Of a stretch of 64,000 nt of DNA, positions 52,241-60,958 are shown one piece after another. The stretch spans positions 124,001-188,000 of the forward strand of contig JBCBIJ010000002.1 of assembly GCA_038524795.1 (NCBI GenBank), read 5' to 3'. Positions within the stretch are counted from its first letter, which is position 1, and the number at the start of each line of letters is the position of its first letter. This stretch comes from CALBPI01 sp038524795. Its GTDB lineage: Bacteria; Pseudomonadota; Gammaproteobacteria; Steroidobacterales; Woeseiaceae. The notes beneath the pieces were generated by a model. That model saw nothing but the letters and a program-made list of their open reading frames with translations. It had not been told where the DNA came from and searched no databases. The position numbers were made by a program, and so were the translations under genes.

Positions 52241-52990
52241 ATGGCCGACGAACAGCTTATCGCCGTCTTCATCGATTTCGAGAACCTGGCTCTGGGCGCC
52301 AAGGACACCGCGGGCGGTGAGTTCCACATCGACCTCGTGCTGCGTCGACTCCTGCAAAAAGGTCGCCTCGTCTACAAACGCGCCTACTCCGACTGGAGCC
52401 GATATCAGGGTTTTGTGCGCGCGTTCCACGAACAGGGCGTTGAGCTAATCGACATCCCGCAGACCAAGGTCAGCGGTAAGAACTCGGCCGACATCCGCAT
52501 GGTCGTTGACGCACTCGACCTCTGTTATGCCAAGCAGCACATTGATGCCTTCGCACTCATCTCGGGTGACAGCGACTTCTCACCGCTTGCGGCCAAGCTC
52601 AAAGAAAACAACAAGCGCGTGATTGGCTGCGGTATCAAGAGCTCGACATCCGACCTACTCATCAACCAGTGCGACGAGTTCATCTACTACGACGACCTGG
52701 CGCGTGAGGCTAATCGCAGCAAGAAGAAAAAGAAGAAGACCACGCGCCGTTCCAAATCCCAGGAAGCCATCGATATGACCGTGGAGATCGTGCGTTCCCT
52801 GGAGGGCGACTACGATCCCTTGTGGGGATCGCTCGTGAAGCAGACCTTACGGCGCGTGCATCCGGGCTTCACGGAAAGCTACTACGACTTCAAGAGCTTC
52901 GCAGACCTGTTGAAGGCCGCGGAGAAACAAAAACTGCTGTCGCTCGACTACGATGCGCAGCGCGGCAACTACATCGTCACGAGCCAATAG
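52241..52990 (+). CDS. NYN-domain protein with C-terminal OST-HTH/LOTUS domain
   Basis: A 249-residue protein. The NYN (PIN-like nuclease) domain spans about 1-150 with acidic residues in AVFIDFENLALG, SADIRMVVDALDL and ALISGDSDFSPLA. A basic linker (SKKKKKKTTRRSK) leads to an OST-HTH/LOTUS-type domain (about 175-245). Proteins with this pair are predicted RNA-processing nucleases; the bacterial role is poorly known. It starts 5 bp after the glutamate dehydrogenase stop and 9 bp before gpmA, suggesting one transcript. Confidence 0.85.
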   Translation: MADEQLIAVFIDFENLALGAKDTAGGEFHIDLVLRRLLQKGRLVYKRAYSDWSRYQGFVRAFHEQGVELIDIPQTKVSGKNSADIRMVVDALDLCYAKQHIDAFALISGDSDFSPLAAKLKENNKRVIGCGIKSSTSDLLINQCDEFIYYDDLAREANRSKKKKKKTTRRSKSQEAIDMTVEIVRSLEGDYDPLWGSLVKQTLRRVHPGFTESYYDFKSFADLLKAAEKQKLLSLDYDAQRGNYIVTSQ

Positions 52991-52999
52991 GGAGACATC

Positions 53000-53743
53000 A
53001 TGGCGGGCAGACTGGTCTTGTGCCGACACGGGCAAAGCGATTGGAACCGGAAGAACCTGTTTACAGGATGGACGGACGTCGACCTCACGGACACGGGCAT
53101 CACCGAAGCGCGTGAAGCCGGTCGCACGCTGCGCGACCAGGGTTTCAAGTTTGATATCGCTCATACGTCGGTGCTGAAACGCGCGATACGCACGCTCTGG
53201 CTCGTACTTGATGAGATGGATCTGATGTGGATCCCCGTGACACGCGCGTGGGAGCTCAACGAGCGCCACTACGGCGCGCTGCAGGGGCTCAACAAGGCCG
53301 AGACGGCAGCCAAGTACGGCGACGAGCAAGTGCACATCTGGCGTCGCAGCTACGACACGCCACCGCCAGTACTCGAGGAGGACGACGAGCGACACCCGAA
53401 GCACGATGCGCGCTATGCAGGTATCGAGGGGCTGCCCGCCAGTGAATCACTCAAGACCACGCTGGATCGCGTCGAGCCCTATTGGGGCGCGCAGATCGCG
53501 CCCGCACTGGCCGCGGGCAAGGACGTGCTCATCGCGGCACACGGCAATAGCCTGCGCGCGCTGGTGAAGATGCTCGACGGCGTCTCGAGCGAGGACATCA
53601 CAGGCTTCAACATCCCCACGGGCATCCCCATGGCCTACACGCTCGACGACGACCTGAAGCCATTGTCACGCGAATTCCTGGGCGACCCCGAGGCGGTGGC
53701 CAAGGCGGCCGCTGCAGTGGCGAATCAAGGCAAGGCCAAGTGA
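53000..53743 (+). CDS. gpmA: 2,3-bisphosphoglycerate-dependent phosphoglycerate mutase
   Basis: A 247-residue histidine phosphatase-fold enzyme interconverting 3- and 2-phosphoglycerate. The phosphohistidine is in LCRHGQSDWN, the second histidine in LIAAHGNSLRALVK, and ELNERHYGALQGLNK is the family signature. GGGAG lies upstream of the ATG. Its stop overlaps the GTG start of the next gene (GTGA). Confidence 0.95.
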   Translation: MAGRLVLCRHGQSDWNRKNLFTGWTDVDLTDTGITEAREAGRTLRDQGFKFDIAHTSVLKRAIRTLWLVLDEMDLMWIPVTRAWELNERHYGALQGLNKAETAAKYGDEQVHIWRRSYDTPPPVLEEDDERHPKHDARYAGIEGLPASESLKTTLDRVEPYWGAQIAPALAAGKDVLIAAHGNSLRALVKMLDGVSSEDITGFNIPTGIPMAYTLDDDLKPLSREFLGDPEAVAKAAAAVANQGKAK

Positions 53744-54264
53744 TCTACGCGCTCGACGGAAAGCGGCCCGTCTTCGAGGGCCAGGGGCAATGGGTCGCGC
53801 CCAATGCGCACGTCATCGGCGACGTCACACTGAAGGCCGACGCGTCCGTCTGGTTTGGGACCGTGGTACGCGGCGACGTGGACCGAATCACCATCGGTGA
53901 GCGCAGCAACATTCAGGACCAGTCGGTGCTGCACACGGACGTGGGCATTCAACTCAACGTAGGCAGCGACGTCACCGTGGGCCACCAGGCCATGCTGCAC
54001 GGCTGCACTATTGGTGACGGCAGTCTCATCGGTATCGGTGCCACGGTCCTCAACCACGCCGTTATTGGCCAGCAGTCGCTCGTGGGCGCGCATGCACTTG
54101 TAACCGAGGGCAAGCAATTCCCTGACGGCGTGTTGCTCATGGGCGCACCCGCCAAAGTCGTCCGCGAGCTGACCGACGAGGAACGCCAGGCGCTCGCCGC
54201 CAGTGCCGCGCACTACGTCGCCAACGCGCACCGCTTCCGCGACGGACTCGAACCGCTGGGCTAG
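53740..54264 (+). CDS. Gamma-carbonic anhydrase-like hexapeptide-repeat protein
   Basis: A 174-residue left-handed beta-helix protein. Hexapeptide repeats run from about residue 15 to 135 (HVIGDVTLKADASVWFGTV, LIGIGATVLNHAVIG). Zinc-site histidines are in LHTDVG, VGHQAMLHG; the core VVRGDVDRITIGERSNIQD matches the YrdA/PaaY group. Carbonic anhydrase activity is known only for some members. Start GTG coupled to gpmA; its TAG stop shares CTAG with the convergent tesB. Confidence 0.88.
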   Translation: MIYALDGKRPVFEGQGQWVAPNAHVIGDVTLKADASVWFGTVVRGDVDRITIGERSNIQDQSVLHTDVGIQLNVGSDVTVGHQAMLHGCTIGDGSLIGIGATVLNHAVIGQQSLVGAHALVTEGKQFPDGVLLMGAPAKVVRELTDEERQALAASAAHYVANAHRFRDGLEPLG

Positions 54265-55157
54265 CTCTGGTTGCCCGGCTTGCTGGGTGGCTCGCGCGGC
54301 GTATCCCACACTCGAATCACGCCTTCCTGAGCCGTCGACGCGACAAGCACACCGTCGCGGGTGTAGATACGACCGCGCGCAAAGCCACGGCCGCCCGTTG
54401 AAGCTGGGCTATCGAGCACATAGAGAAACCACTCGTCGACGCGCGGCTGGCGGTGAAACCAGAGCGCGTGATCGAGGCTCGCCATCTGCACACGCCCGAG
54501 ACCGTAGGGCAAGCCGTGCGGCAGCGAACTTGTACCGAGCAGCTCGTAGTCGGAGACGTAGGCCAGCATCGAGCGGTGCAGGTCCGGGGAATCGGGCAAT
54601 CGATCCACGGCTTTCACCCAGACATGCTTGTGGGGCGGGCGCGGCTCGTTGTCGAGGAACGCGGGACGCTCAACGTGGCGAAACTCGAAGGGCCGCGCCT
54701 CTGTCATGAAACGACGCATTTTGGCCGGGACCTTTTCCGCCTCTTCACGTGCCAGTCCGCGCGAGTCGGTCAGCGACTCGGGGTCCGGCACGTCGGGCAT
54801 ATCAAACTGGTGCTCGACGCCCCCCTCGGGCACCTGAAAGGAACACGCCATGTTCAGAATCGGGCGCCCGTGCTGCACCGCAACGACTCGACGAACAGAG
54901 AAGCTGCGCCCGTCGCGCTGGCGATCCACCTCGTAAACGATGGGGGCATCCATGTCGCCACGACGGAGGAAATAGGCGTGCAGCGAATGCGCGGCGCGGT
55001 CATCAACCGTTTGCTGGGCCGCTGACAACGCCTGCCCGACGACCTGCCCGCCAAAGACTTGTGCGCTGCCGATGTCTCGGCTCTCGCCGCGAAAAATGTT
55101 GTCCTCGATGCGCTCAAGCGTGAGCAGGTGTTGCAGGTCGGCAAGGACCGGGTCCAT
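54261..55157 (-). CDS. tesB: Acyl-CoA thioesterase II
   Basis: A 298-residue double hot-dog thioesterase that hydrolyses medium- and long-chain acyl-CoAs. FGGQVVGQALSAAQQTVDD and HAYFLRRGDMDAPIVYEVDR are the family N-terminal signatures; the C-terminal hot dog includes SLDHALWFHR and ASTGGRGFARGRIYTRDG. It is convergent with the gamma-carbonic anhydrase-like gene with overlapping stop codons. Confidence 0.94.
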   Translation of the reverse strand: MDPVLADLQHLLTLERIEDNIFRGESRDIGSAQVFGGQVVGQALSAAQQTVDDRAAHSLHAYFLRRGDMDAPIVYEVDRQRDGRSFSVRRVVAVQHGRPILNMACSFQVPEGGVEHQFDMPDVPDPESLTDSRGLAREEAEKVPAKMRRFMTEARPFEFRHVERPAFLDNEPRPPHKHVWVKAVDRLPDSPDLHRSMLAYVSDYELLGTSSLPHGLPYGLGRVQMASLDHALWFHRQPRVDEWFLYVLDSPASTGGRGFARGRIYTRDGVLVASTAQEGVIRVWDTPREPPSKPGNQS

Positions 55158-55248
55158 GCGGGCTTCCTCAGCGGGGCTACGGGGAGCGTATTAGACCACG
55201 CCCGCGACACTCCGGTATGATCCGCGCCTTTCCCGACGGAGCACTCTC

Positions 55249-55992
55249 ATGAGCGAACGACGCTGGTCCACCCGATTTGTCGGTCTCGGTATCCTCGCCG
55301 CCTTTATCGCCGTTGCGTTCGTGATTCTGTCCGGGCCCGGCTACCGCTTTGGCGTGCTGCCGCTGAGCCTGTCCTTCCGCGTTGTCATGGCCGCCGCGTT
55401 GATCGCGGTCTTCGCGGTCTTCATGCTGATAATCGGACTCATCGGTAAAGGCGCCAATGGCCGCATGCCTAAAGCGATGATCGCGCTGGTGTTGTCCGGC
55501 GGCATCGTCGCTCAGCTTGTCAGTGTCTACATGACGGCCAAGAGCGTGCCGCCAATTCATGACATCACAACCGATACGGTGAACCCGCCGCAGTTTGATG
55601 CCCTGCTGGGCGCGCGCGCCGGTGCCGCCAACCCAGCCGAGTACGCGGGCGAGGAGACGGCCAAGCAGCAGGCGGAAGCCTACCCCGACATTCAGCCCCT
55701 GGATCTGCCCGGCGTATCGCCCGCAGACGCGCTCACGGCCGCTGAAGCTGCCGCGCGCAGCATCGGCCTCGAGGCCATCGTGGCTCAGCCGGGCAAGAAT
55801 CTGCTCGAGGGAACCGATGTGACATTCTGGTACGGCTACAAAGACGACGTGGTCGTCCGGGCAACCGCCACGGCGAATGGCACCCGCCTCGACATTCGCT
55901 CCAAGTCGCGGGTCGGCACCTCAGATCTGGGCGCCAATGCGAAGCGCATTCGCGCGCTCAGCGAGGCGATCAAGGCCCAGGCAGGCGGCTAG
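55249..55992 (+). CDS. DUF1499 domain membrane protein
   Basis: A 247-residue protein: three membrane helices (about 10-30, 43-65 and 76-95) followed by a periplasmic or cytosolic DUF1499 domain (about 110-245) with DVTFWYGYKDDVVVRATATA and RLDIRSKSRVGTSDLGANA, which is the diagnostic part. Function unknown. GGAG lies upstream of the ATG. Its TAG stop shares CTAG with the convergent Mpo1-like gene. Confidence 0.82.
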   Translation: MSERRWSTRFVGLGILAAFIAVAFVILSGPGYRFGVLPLSLSFRVVMAAALIAVFAVFMLIIGLIGKGANGRMPKAMIALVLSGGIVAQLVSVYMTAKSVPPIHDITTDTVNPPQFDALLGARAGAANPAEYAGEETAKQQAEAYPDIQPLDLPGVSPADALTAAEAAARSIGLEAIVAQPGKNLLEGTDVTFWYGYKDDVVVRATATANGTRLDIRSKSRVGTSDLGANAKRIRALSEAIKAQAGG

Positions 55993-56312
55993 CGAAAGAG
56001 CGAGATCCGCCCGCGCAAGATGTCGGCGTACATAACCCAGTCACCCGCGAGACTGTAGAGCGGGTATTGAAAGGTGGCTGGCTTGTTCTTCTCGAACACA
56101 AAGTGGCCGAGCCACGCGAAACCATAGCCGACCAGCGGCATCGCAAGCAGCCACCAGACGTTGGCCGTCACGATGGCCGCGATAACCACCGCGATGACGC
56201 CGGTACTGCCAACGAAGTGCATCGTGCGACAGCGCGGGTCCGCGTGTTCTGCGAGATAGTAGGGGTAGAAATCGCTGAAACGCTCGAAGCGCTGTGTGGT
56301 GGCGTCGTTCAT
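55989..56312 (-). CDS. DUF962/Mpo1-like membrane protein
   Basis: A 107-residue protein with membrane helices at about 34-52 and 54-72. Family motifs are FYPYYLAEHADPRCRTMHFVG, shown here by His23 and His32, and GHFVFEKNKPATF with His70, then YPLYSLAGDWVMYADILRG. Yeast Mpo1 of the same family is an Fe-dependent dioxygenase acting on 2-hydroxy fatty acids; bacterial members are untested as far as I know. It is last in a four-gene overlapping operon with an acyl-CoA ligase. Confidence 0.85.
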   Translation of the reverse strand: MNDATTQRFERFSDFYPYYLAEHADPRCRTMHFVGSTGVIAVVIAAIVTANVWWLLAMPLVGYGFAWLGHFVFEKNKPATFQYPLYSLAGDWVMYADILRGRISLFR

Positions 56313-57064
56313 GCGGACTGTATGGCGCCGCCGTCGACGTGCAGCCCCGTGCCTGTGATGAATGCAGCGTCATCGGACGCCAGGAACAACGCGGCCTTGG
56401 CCACATCGAGCGCTTCACCAAGCCGGCCCACCGCTGCCTTGCGAATCCAGTAGTCGCGCATCCCGGTGTCGCGACGAAACGCCTCGCGCGTTGCCTCCGT
56501 CATGATGGCGCCGGGCAGGATGCAATTGACCGTGATGCCGTCGCGCCCCACTTCGGCTGCCAATGCTCGGGTCAGCCCCATGAGGCCATGTTGCGCCGCC
56601 GTGTAGGCCGCCAATCCCGCTGCGCCCCGCGATGAATAGACAGAACCAACATTGATCACGCGTCCACCCGGACTCTTTCGCAGCCGAGGTAGCAGCGCAT
56701 GCGTGAGCCGGTAGGACGGCCGCAGGCTGATCGCAAAGGTGCGGTCCCAACGCGCGTCATCGGCACCACCCGTGATCGGGGCGGGCGCCTCCGGCCCAAC
56801 CCAGACAAAAATATCGAGGCCATCGAGGTGGGCGTCTGCCAACTCCGCGAGGACTTCAGGGGCACCCGCGTCGGCGGCGTCGATCGCGGCACTGTGCACA
56901 TTGGGCATCCTCTTGAACATCGACGTGATACCCGTGTCGGCAGCATCCACGGCCAACACCGTGGCGCCCTCTTGCGCCAGCAGCCGCGCCGTCGCCTCGC
57001 CAATGCCCTCGCCTGCGCCCGTAACGATGGCAAAGCGCTGGTGCAAACGTCCCTCGCCGTTCAT
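56309..57064 (-). CDS. SDR-family oxidoreductase with altered catalytic residues
   Basis: A 251-residue Rossmann-fold protein. The cofactor motif TGAGEGIG is intact and the catalytic Ser141 (VGSVYSS) and Tyr154 are present, but the Lys of YxxxK is Gln158 (YTAAQHG), the NNAG motif is replaced by WVGP (88-91), and the usual catalytic Asn is Ser113. Either it has little dehydrogenase activity or it uses a different mechanism. It ends with GTGLHVDGGAIQS, normal for the family. Start and stop overlap both neighbours by 4 bp. Confidence 0.85.
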   Translation of the reverse strand: MNGEGRLHQRFAIVTGAGEGIGEATARLLAQEGATVLAVDAADTGITSMFKRMPNVHSAAIDAADAGAPEVLAELADAHLDGLDIFVWVGPEAPAPITGGADDARWDRTFAISLRPSYRLTHALLPRLRKSPGGRVINVGSVYSSRGAAGLAAYTAAQHGLMGLTRALAAEVGRDGITVNCILPGAIMTEATREAFRRDTGMRDYWIRKAAVGRLGEALDVAKAALFLASDDAAFITGTGLHVDGGAIQSA

Positions 57065-57288
57065 GACGACACCCCTTTGCGATCACGCGCCGCCAGGCTG
57101 CGCAGCGCGATCACCGCGGCACCCAGCAGCACGCCGGCCGTGGCCAGTAAGACCGCACCGCCTGCGGGATTGGGCGGTTGCGCTATGAAGCACCAGCTGC
57201 CGCTGCCGGCGGCCAGCGCACCCAGAACGAGCAGCCAGATCGGCAAGGCGTGAATCTTCTCGGCGCCTGTGGTGGCAGTTGTGGTCAC
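57061..57288 (-). CDS. Small two-helix membrane protein, unknown
   Basis: A 75-residue protein not recognised by family. Two membrane helices are predicted at about 15-33 (ALPIWLLVLGALAAGSGSW) and 42-62 (AGGAVLLATAGVLLGAAVI), with a basic C-terminus (RDRKG). It begins with GTG overlapping the ligase stop (GTGA) and its stop overlaps the SDR start (ATGA), so translation is coupled on both sides, which supports that it is real. Confidence 0.7.
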   Translation of the reverse strand: MTTTATTGAEKIHALPIWLLVLGALAAGSGSWCFIAQPPNPAGGAVLLATAGVLLGAAVIALRSLAARDRKGVSS

Positions 57289-58922
57289 GAACCGGTCTCC
57301 GGAAGCTGGTAGTCAGAAAACTGCTCGCGCAGCGTGGTTTTCTTGATCTTGCCTGTGGCCGTGTGCGGCAGCTCCTCGACGAACACCACGTCGTCGGGCG
57401 TCCACCACTTGGCAATCTTGCCGTCGAGGTAACCCAGGATATCCTCGCGCGATAGCGTCGCGCCGGGCTTGGGCACGACAATCATAAGCGGACGCTCCGT
57501 CCACTTCGGATGGGCGACGCCAATAACCGCCGCCTCGGCGACGTCGGGATGCCCCACGGCTGTGTTTTCTAGATCAATGGAGCTGATCCACTCTCCACCC
57601 GACTTGATCACGTCCTTGGTGCGATCCGTAATGGCCATGAAGCCATCTGGATCAATCGTGGCAACGTCGCCCGTGTCGAACCAGCCATCGGCGTCGTGGG
57701 TATCGCCCGTTTCGTCTTCGCGCCGGTAGTAGCTGCTGCAAATCCAGGGACCGCGAACGCGTAACGCGCCGTAGGCTTCGCCGTCCCAGGGTTGTTCGGT
57801 GCCGTCGTCGGCAACGATCTTCATTTCGACACCGAAGATGCCACGCCCCGCCTTGGTCTGAATCTTGACGCGTTCGTCATCCGAAAGGCCGTCGTGCTTC
57901 GGCAGCAATTTGTTGACGGTTCCAAGCGGGCTCATTTCCGTCATGCCCCAGCCCTGCTGCAACACGACGTCGTGCTGATCGCGAAACGCCTCGATCATCG
58001 AGGCCGGCACCGCTGCACCGCCGACGAGCGTGCGCTCGAGGGTGTCCAGGCGTACGCCCGCCTTTTCGCAGTAATCGAGCAACGCCAACCACACGGTGGG
58101 CACACCGAGTGCGAGCGTGACAGCCTCGCCCGACAACAGCTTGTAGAGCGTTTCGCCGTCGCCCATCTTCGGGCCGGGCATCACGATCTTGGCACCGACC
58201 ATGGGACAGCTGTAAGGGATACCCCACGCGTTGACGTGGAAGAGCGGCACGACCGGCAAAATGCAGTCGCGGCGCGAGATATCGAGAATATCAGGCTGCA
58301 GTCCCGCCATGGCGTGCAACACCGTTGAGCGGTGCGAGTAGAGCACACCTTTGGGATTGCCCGTTGTTCCCGACGTGTAACAGAGTGCCGCCGCCGAGTT
58401 CTCGTCGAACTCAGGCCACTCGTAGTCATTGCCGTGTCCGGCAATGAAGGTCTCGTAGTCCGTCGCGTCGCCGCCTTCAGGCACGCTGCCCGGGCCGCCC
58501 ATGACAATGACGTGCTCGAGTGTCGGCGTTTGGTCGCGAATTTTGTCGATCAGCGGCAGGAACATCGGGTCCACGAGCAACACGCGGTCTTCCGCGTGGT
58601 TGATGATGTAGACGAGCTGTTCCGGGAACAGGCGCGGGTTGATGGTGTGGCAGACATACCCGGCTCCCGAAATCCCGTAGTAGGCCTCCATGTGCCGATA
58701 GTCATTCCAGGCCAGCGTCGCAACGCGGTCAGCCCGATCCAGGCCCAGAGACGTCAGCGCCTGGGCCACCTGGGCCGCGCGATCAAAGCAGTCGCGGTAG
58801 GTGTATTCGTGACGCGGATTGTCGGCGGTCACGGATACGATCGTGGCGTCGGGATGAAACGTCATCGCATGCTTCGCGATGCTCGAAATGAGGAGCTGCC
58901 GCTCCATCATGAGGCCCTGCAT
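57285..58922 (-). CDS. Long-chain fatty-acyl-CoA synthetase (AMP-binding family)
   Basis: A 545-residue adenylate-forming ligase of the AlkK/FadD group. The P-loop-like motif is YTSGTTGNPKGVLYSH, followed by GWGMTEMSPLGTVN, the hinge DRTKDVIKSGGEWISS and the catalytic lysine region TATGKIKKTTLRE. It activates fatty acids as CoA thioesters. The ATG at 58922 was chosen because homology begins there (MERQLLISSIAKHA); upstream frame overlaps uup. First gene of a four-gene coupled operon. Confidence 0.9.
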   Translation of the reverse strand: MQGLMMERQLLISSIAKHAMTFHPDATIVSVTADNPRHEYTYRDCFDRAAQVAQALTSLGLDRADRVATLAWNDYRHMEAYYGISGAGYVCHTINPRLFPEQLVYIINHAEDRVLLVDPMFLPLIDKIRDQTPTLEHVIVMGGPGSVPEGGDATDYETFIAGHGNDYEWPEFDENSAAALCYTSGTTGNPKGVLYSHRSTVLHAMAGLQPDILDISRRDCILPVVPLFHVNAWGIPYSCPMVGAKIVMPGPKMGDGETLYKLLSGEAVTLALGVPTVWLALLDYCEKAGVRLDTLERTLVGGAAVPASMIEAFRDQHDVVLQQGWGMTEMSPLGTVNKLLPKHDGLSDDERVKIQTKAGRGIFGVEMKIVADDGTEQPWDGEAYGALRVRGPWICSSYYRREDETGDTHDADGWFDTGDVATIDPDGFMAITDRTKDVIKSGGEWISSIDLENTAVGHPDVAEAAVIGVAHPKWTERPLMIVVPKPGATLSREDILGYLDGKIAKWWTPDDVVFVEELPHTATGKIKKTTLREQFSDYQLPETGS

Positions 58923-58989
58923 AAATCCCCCCGGATTCACGTGTTTACAGCCTCCGAAGTCTGCCTGAATCGGCGCGCCGCCACCACTG

Positions 58990-60894
58990 TCAGCGGGTCT
59001 CCAGCGACTCCCTGAGCGACTCCAGTTCCAGCCAGCGCTCGGTTGCCGTGTCGAGTGCCGCTTCCGCCGCCGCGACCTCGGCCAGCACGGGTGCCACAGC
59101 CGCATCGTAGTCCTGCTTGTAGAAGCCCGGATCGGCGACCTGGGCCCGCAGCGCGTCGAGCGCCTCGGTGAGGTTGTCGATCTGGTCTGGCAACGCATCC
59201 AGCTCGCGTTGATCCTTGTAGCTCAGTTTCTTGGGCTGCCGACGGGCGCGCGCCTCATTGCCGGACTCGCGTGCCGTCGAACTCGCGGGTGCCGCCTGTG
59301 CCTCGAGTTCGCGGCCACGCCGCAGCCAATCCGAGTAATTGCCCACATAGCGTTCGATGTGGCCACCTTTTTCGAACACGAGCGTACTCGTCACCACATT
59401 GTCGAGAAACTCGCGGTCATGACTGACAACGATCAGCGTGCCCGCGTACTCGTTGAGTCTCTCTTCCAGTACATCGAGCGTCTCGATGTCGAGATCATTG
59501 GTCGGCTCATCGAGCACCAGAAGATTGGCCGGTCTGGTAAACAACTTGGCCAGCACCACGCGATTGCGCTCACCGCCGGAAAGCGCCGACACAGGCGAGA
59601 GGATTCGTTGCGGCGAAAACAAAAATCCGCGCAAATAGCCGACCACGTGGCGCGGCTTGCCACCCAGCGTTACGTAGTCACCGCCATCGCCCACGACCTC
59701 AGCGATCGTCTTTGAGTCGTCGAGCTCGCGGCGCATCTGATCGAAGTAACCGATCTCCAGGTTTGTCCCGTGCTTCACAGTGCCCGAATCAGGTTCAAGC
59801 TCGCCGAGCATGAGCTTGAGCAAGGTACTTTTGCCCACGCCGTTGTTGCCCACAAGGCCGATACGTTCGCCGCGACGAATCGTCAGCGTCAACCCCTCGA
59901 TAAGCGGCTCCTCCGACCAGCCGTAGCTCACGTTGTGGAGTTGGACCACCTTGCGCCCCGAGGGGTCAGCACCCTCAATGTGCACCCGTGCACCCTGTGG
60001 TCGCTTGCGCCGCGCGGCAGCTTCGTCGCGCATCGCGTGCAGGGCGCGCACACGGCCCTCGTTGCGTGTCCGTCGGGCTTTGATGCCCTGCCGGATCCAG
60101 GCTTCCTCTTCTGCCAGCCGCTTGTCGAACCGCGCGTCGCGCTCGGCCTCCTCGGCCCAGGCCTTTTCGCGCGAGCGCAGATAACGCGCATAGTCGCCAG
60201 GCCAGCTCACGAGTTGTCCGCGGTCAATATCGACGATGCGGGTAGCAAGTCGCTGCAAAAAGGCGCGGTCATGCGTGATAAACACGACACTGCCCGAGAA
60301 TCCCAGGATACGGTTCTCGAGCCACTCAATGGTCTCGAGGTCCAGGTGGTTTGTGGGTTCGTCGAGCAACAACACATCTGGCGCTGTGACCAACACGCGC
60401 GCCAACGCGACGCGCCGACGCCACCCCCCCGAAAGACCCGACAGTGGCACGTCCGCGGGCAAACCGAGGTCGGTCACCGTCCGCTCGATCCGCTGTTCGA
60501 TGGTCCAGGCGCCCGCCGCGTCGAGTTCGGCCTGCAGCGCATCGAGCGTCGCGACATCCCCCTGCTCGCCGAGACTCGCCGCCGCGCGCTCGTACGCTGC
60601 ACGACGTTCAAGCAAGTAAGAGACGGCCCCTGCAACGTAGTCTCTTGCCGAGACCTCGAGCGCCGGAGGCAGCGCCTGCCCCAGCTCACCGATTGTGAGA
60701 TCGCTCTGGCGGATAATCTCGCCCGAATCGGGCTGCAAGTGCCCGGCGATAAGCTTCAGCGTTGTCGACTTTCCCGCACCGTTGCGCCCAACGATGCACA
60801 CGCGCTCACCCGCCTCAATGGCCATCGAAGCGTCATCGAGAACCGGGCGGTCGCCAAAGGTCATACGAATGCTGTCAAAACGAATCAGGGACAC
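58990..60894 (-). CDS. uup: ABC-F family ATPase Uup
   Basis: A 634-residue soluble ABC-F protein with two ATPase domains. Walker A motifs are GRNGAGKSTTLKL and GNNGVGKSTLLKL; ABC signatures are LSGGWRRRVALAR and LSGGERNRVVLAK; Walker B blocks are VLLLDEPTNHLD and LLVLDEPTNDLD. A linker of about 80 residues separates them, and a C-terminal coiled coil (about 550-634, YKDQRELDALPDQIDNL) is typical of Uup. ABC-F proteins act on the ribosome or DNA metabolism rather than transport. Divergent from slyX. Confidence 0.93.
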   Translation of the reverse strand: MSLIRFDSIRMTFGDRPVLDDASMAIEAGERVCIVGRNGAGKSTTLKLIAGHLQPDSGEIIRQSDLTIGELGQALPPALEVSARDYVAGAVSYLLERRAAYERAAASLGEQGDVATLDALQAELDAAGAWTIEQRIERTVTDLGLPADVPLSGLSGGWRRRVALARVLVTAPDVLLLDEPTNHLDLETIEWLENRILGFSGSVVFITHDRAFLQRLATRIVDIDRGQLVSWPGDYARYLRSREKAWAEEAERDARFDKRLAEEEAWIRQGIKARRTRNEGRVRALHAMRDEAAARRKRPQGARVHIEGADPSGRKVVQLHNVSYGWSEEPLIEGLTLTIRRGERIGLVGNNGVGKSTLLKLMLGELEPDSGTVKHGTNLEIGYFDQMRRELDDSKTIAEVVGDGGDYVTLGGKPRHVVGYLRGFLFSPQRILSPVSALSGGERNRVVLAKLFTRPANLLVLDEPTNDLDIETLDVLEERLNEYAGTLIVVSHDREFLDNVVTSTLVFEKGGHIERYVGNYSDWLRRGRELEAQAAPASSTARESGNEARARRQPKKLSYKDQRELDALPDQIDNLTEALDALRAQVADPGFYKQDYDAAVAPVLAEVAAAEAALDTATERWLELESLRESLETR

Positions 60895-60944
60895 GAGCGG
60901 TCTCGATCTTAAGTGCGGCGAGGCAGTCGGCGCGGAGCCGGGGC

Positions 60945-60958
60945 GCCAGTATACTGGC
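60945..60958. promoter_or_regulatory. 14-bp palindrome with a -10 element on both strands (uup/slyX)
   Basis: GCCAGTATACTGGC is a perfect palindrome. TATACT is read rightward at 60950-60955 (23 bp before the slyX GTG) and leftward at 60953-60948 (54 bp before the uup ATG). It could be a shared divergent promoter or an operator overlapping one; -35 matches on both sides are poor. Confidence 0.5.
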
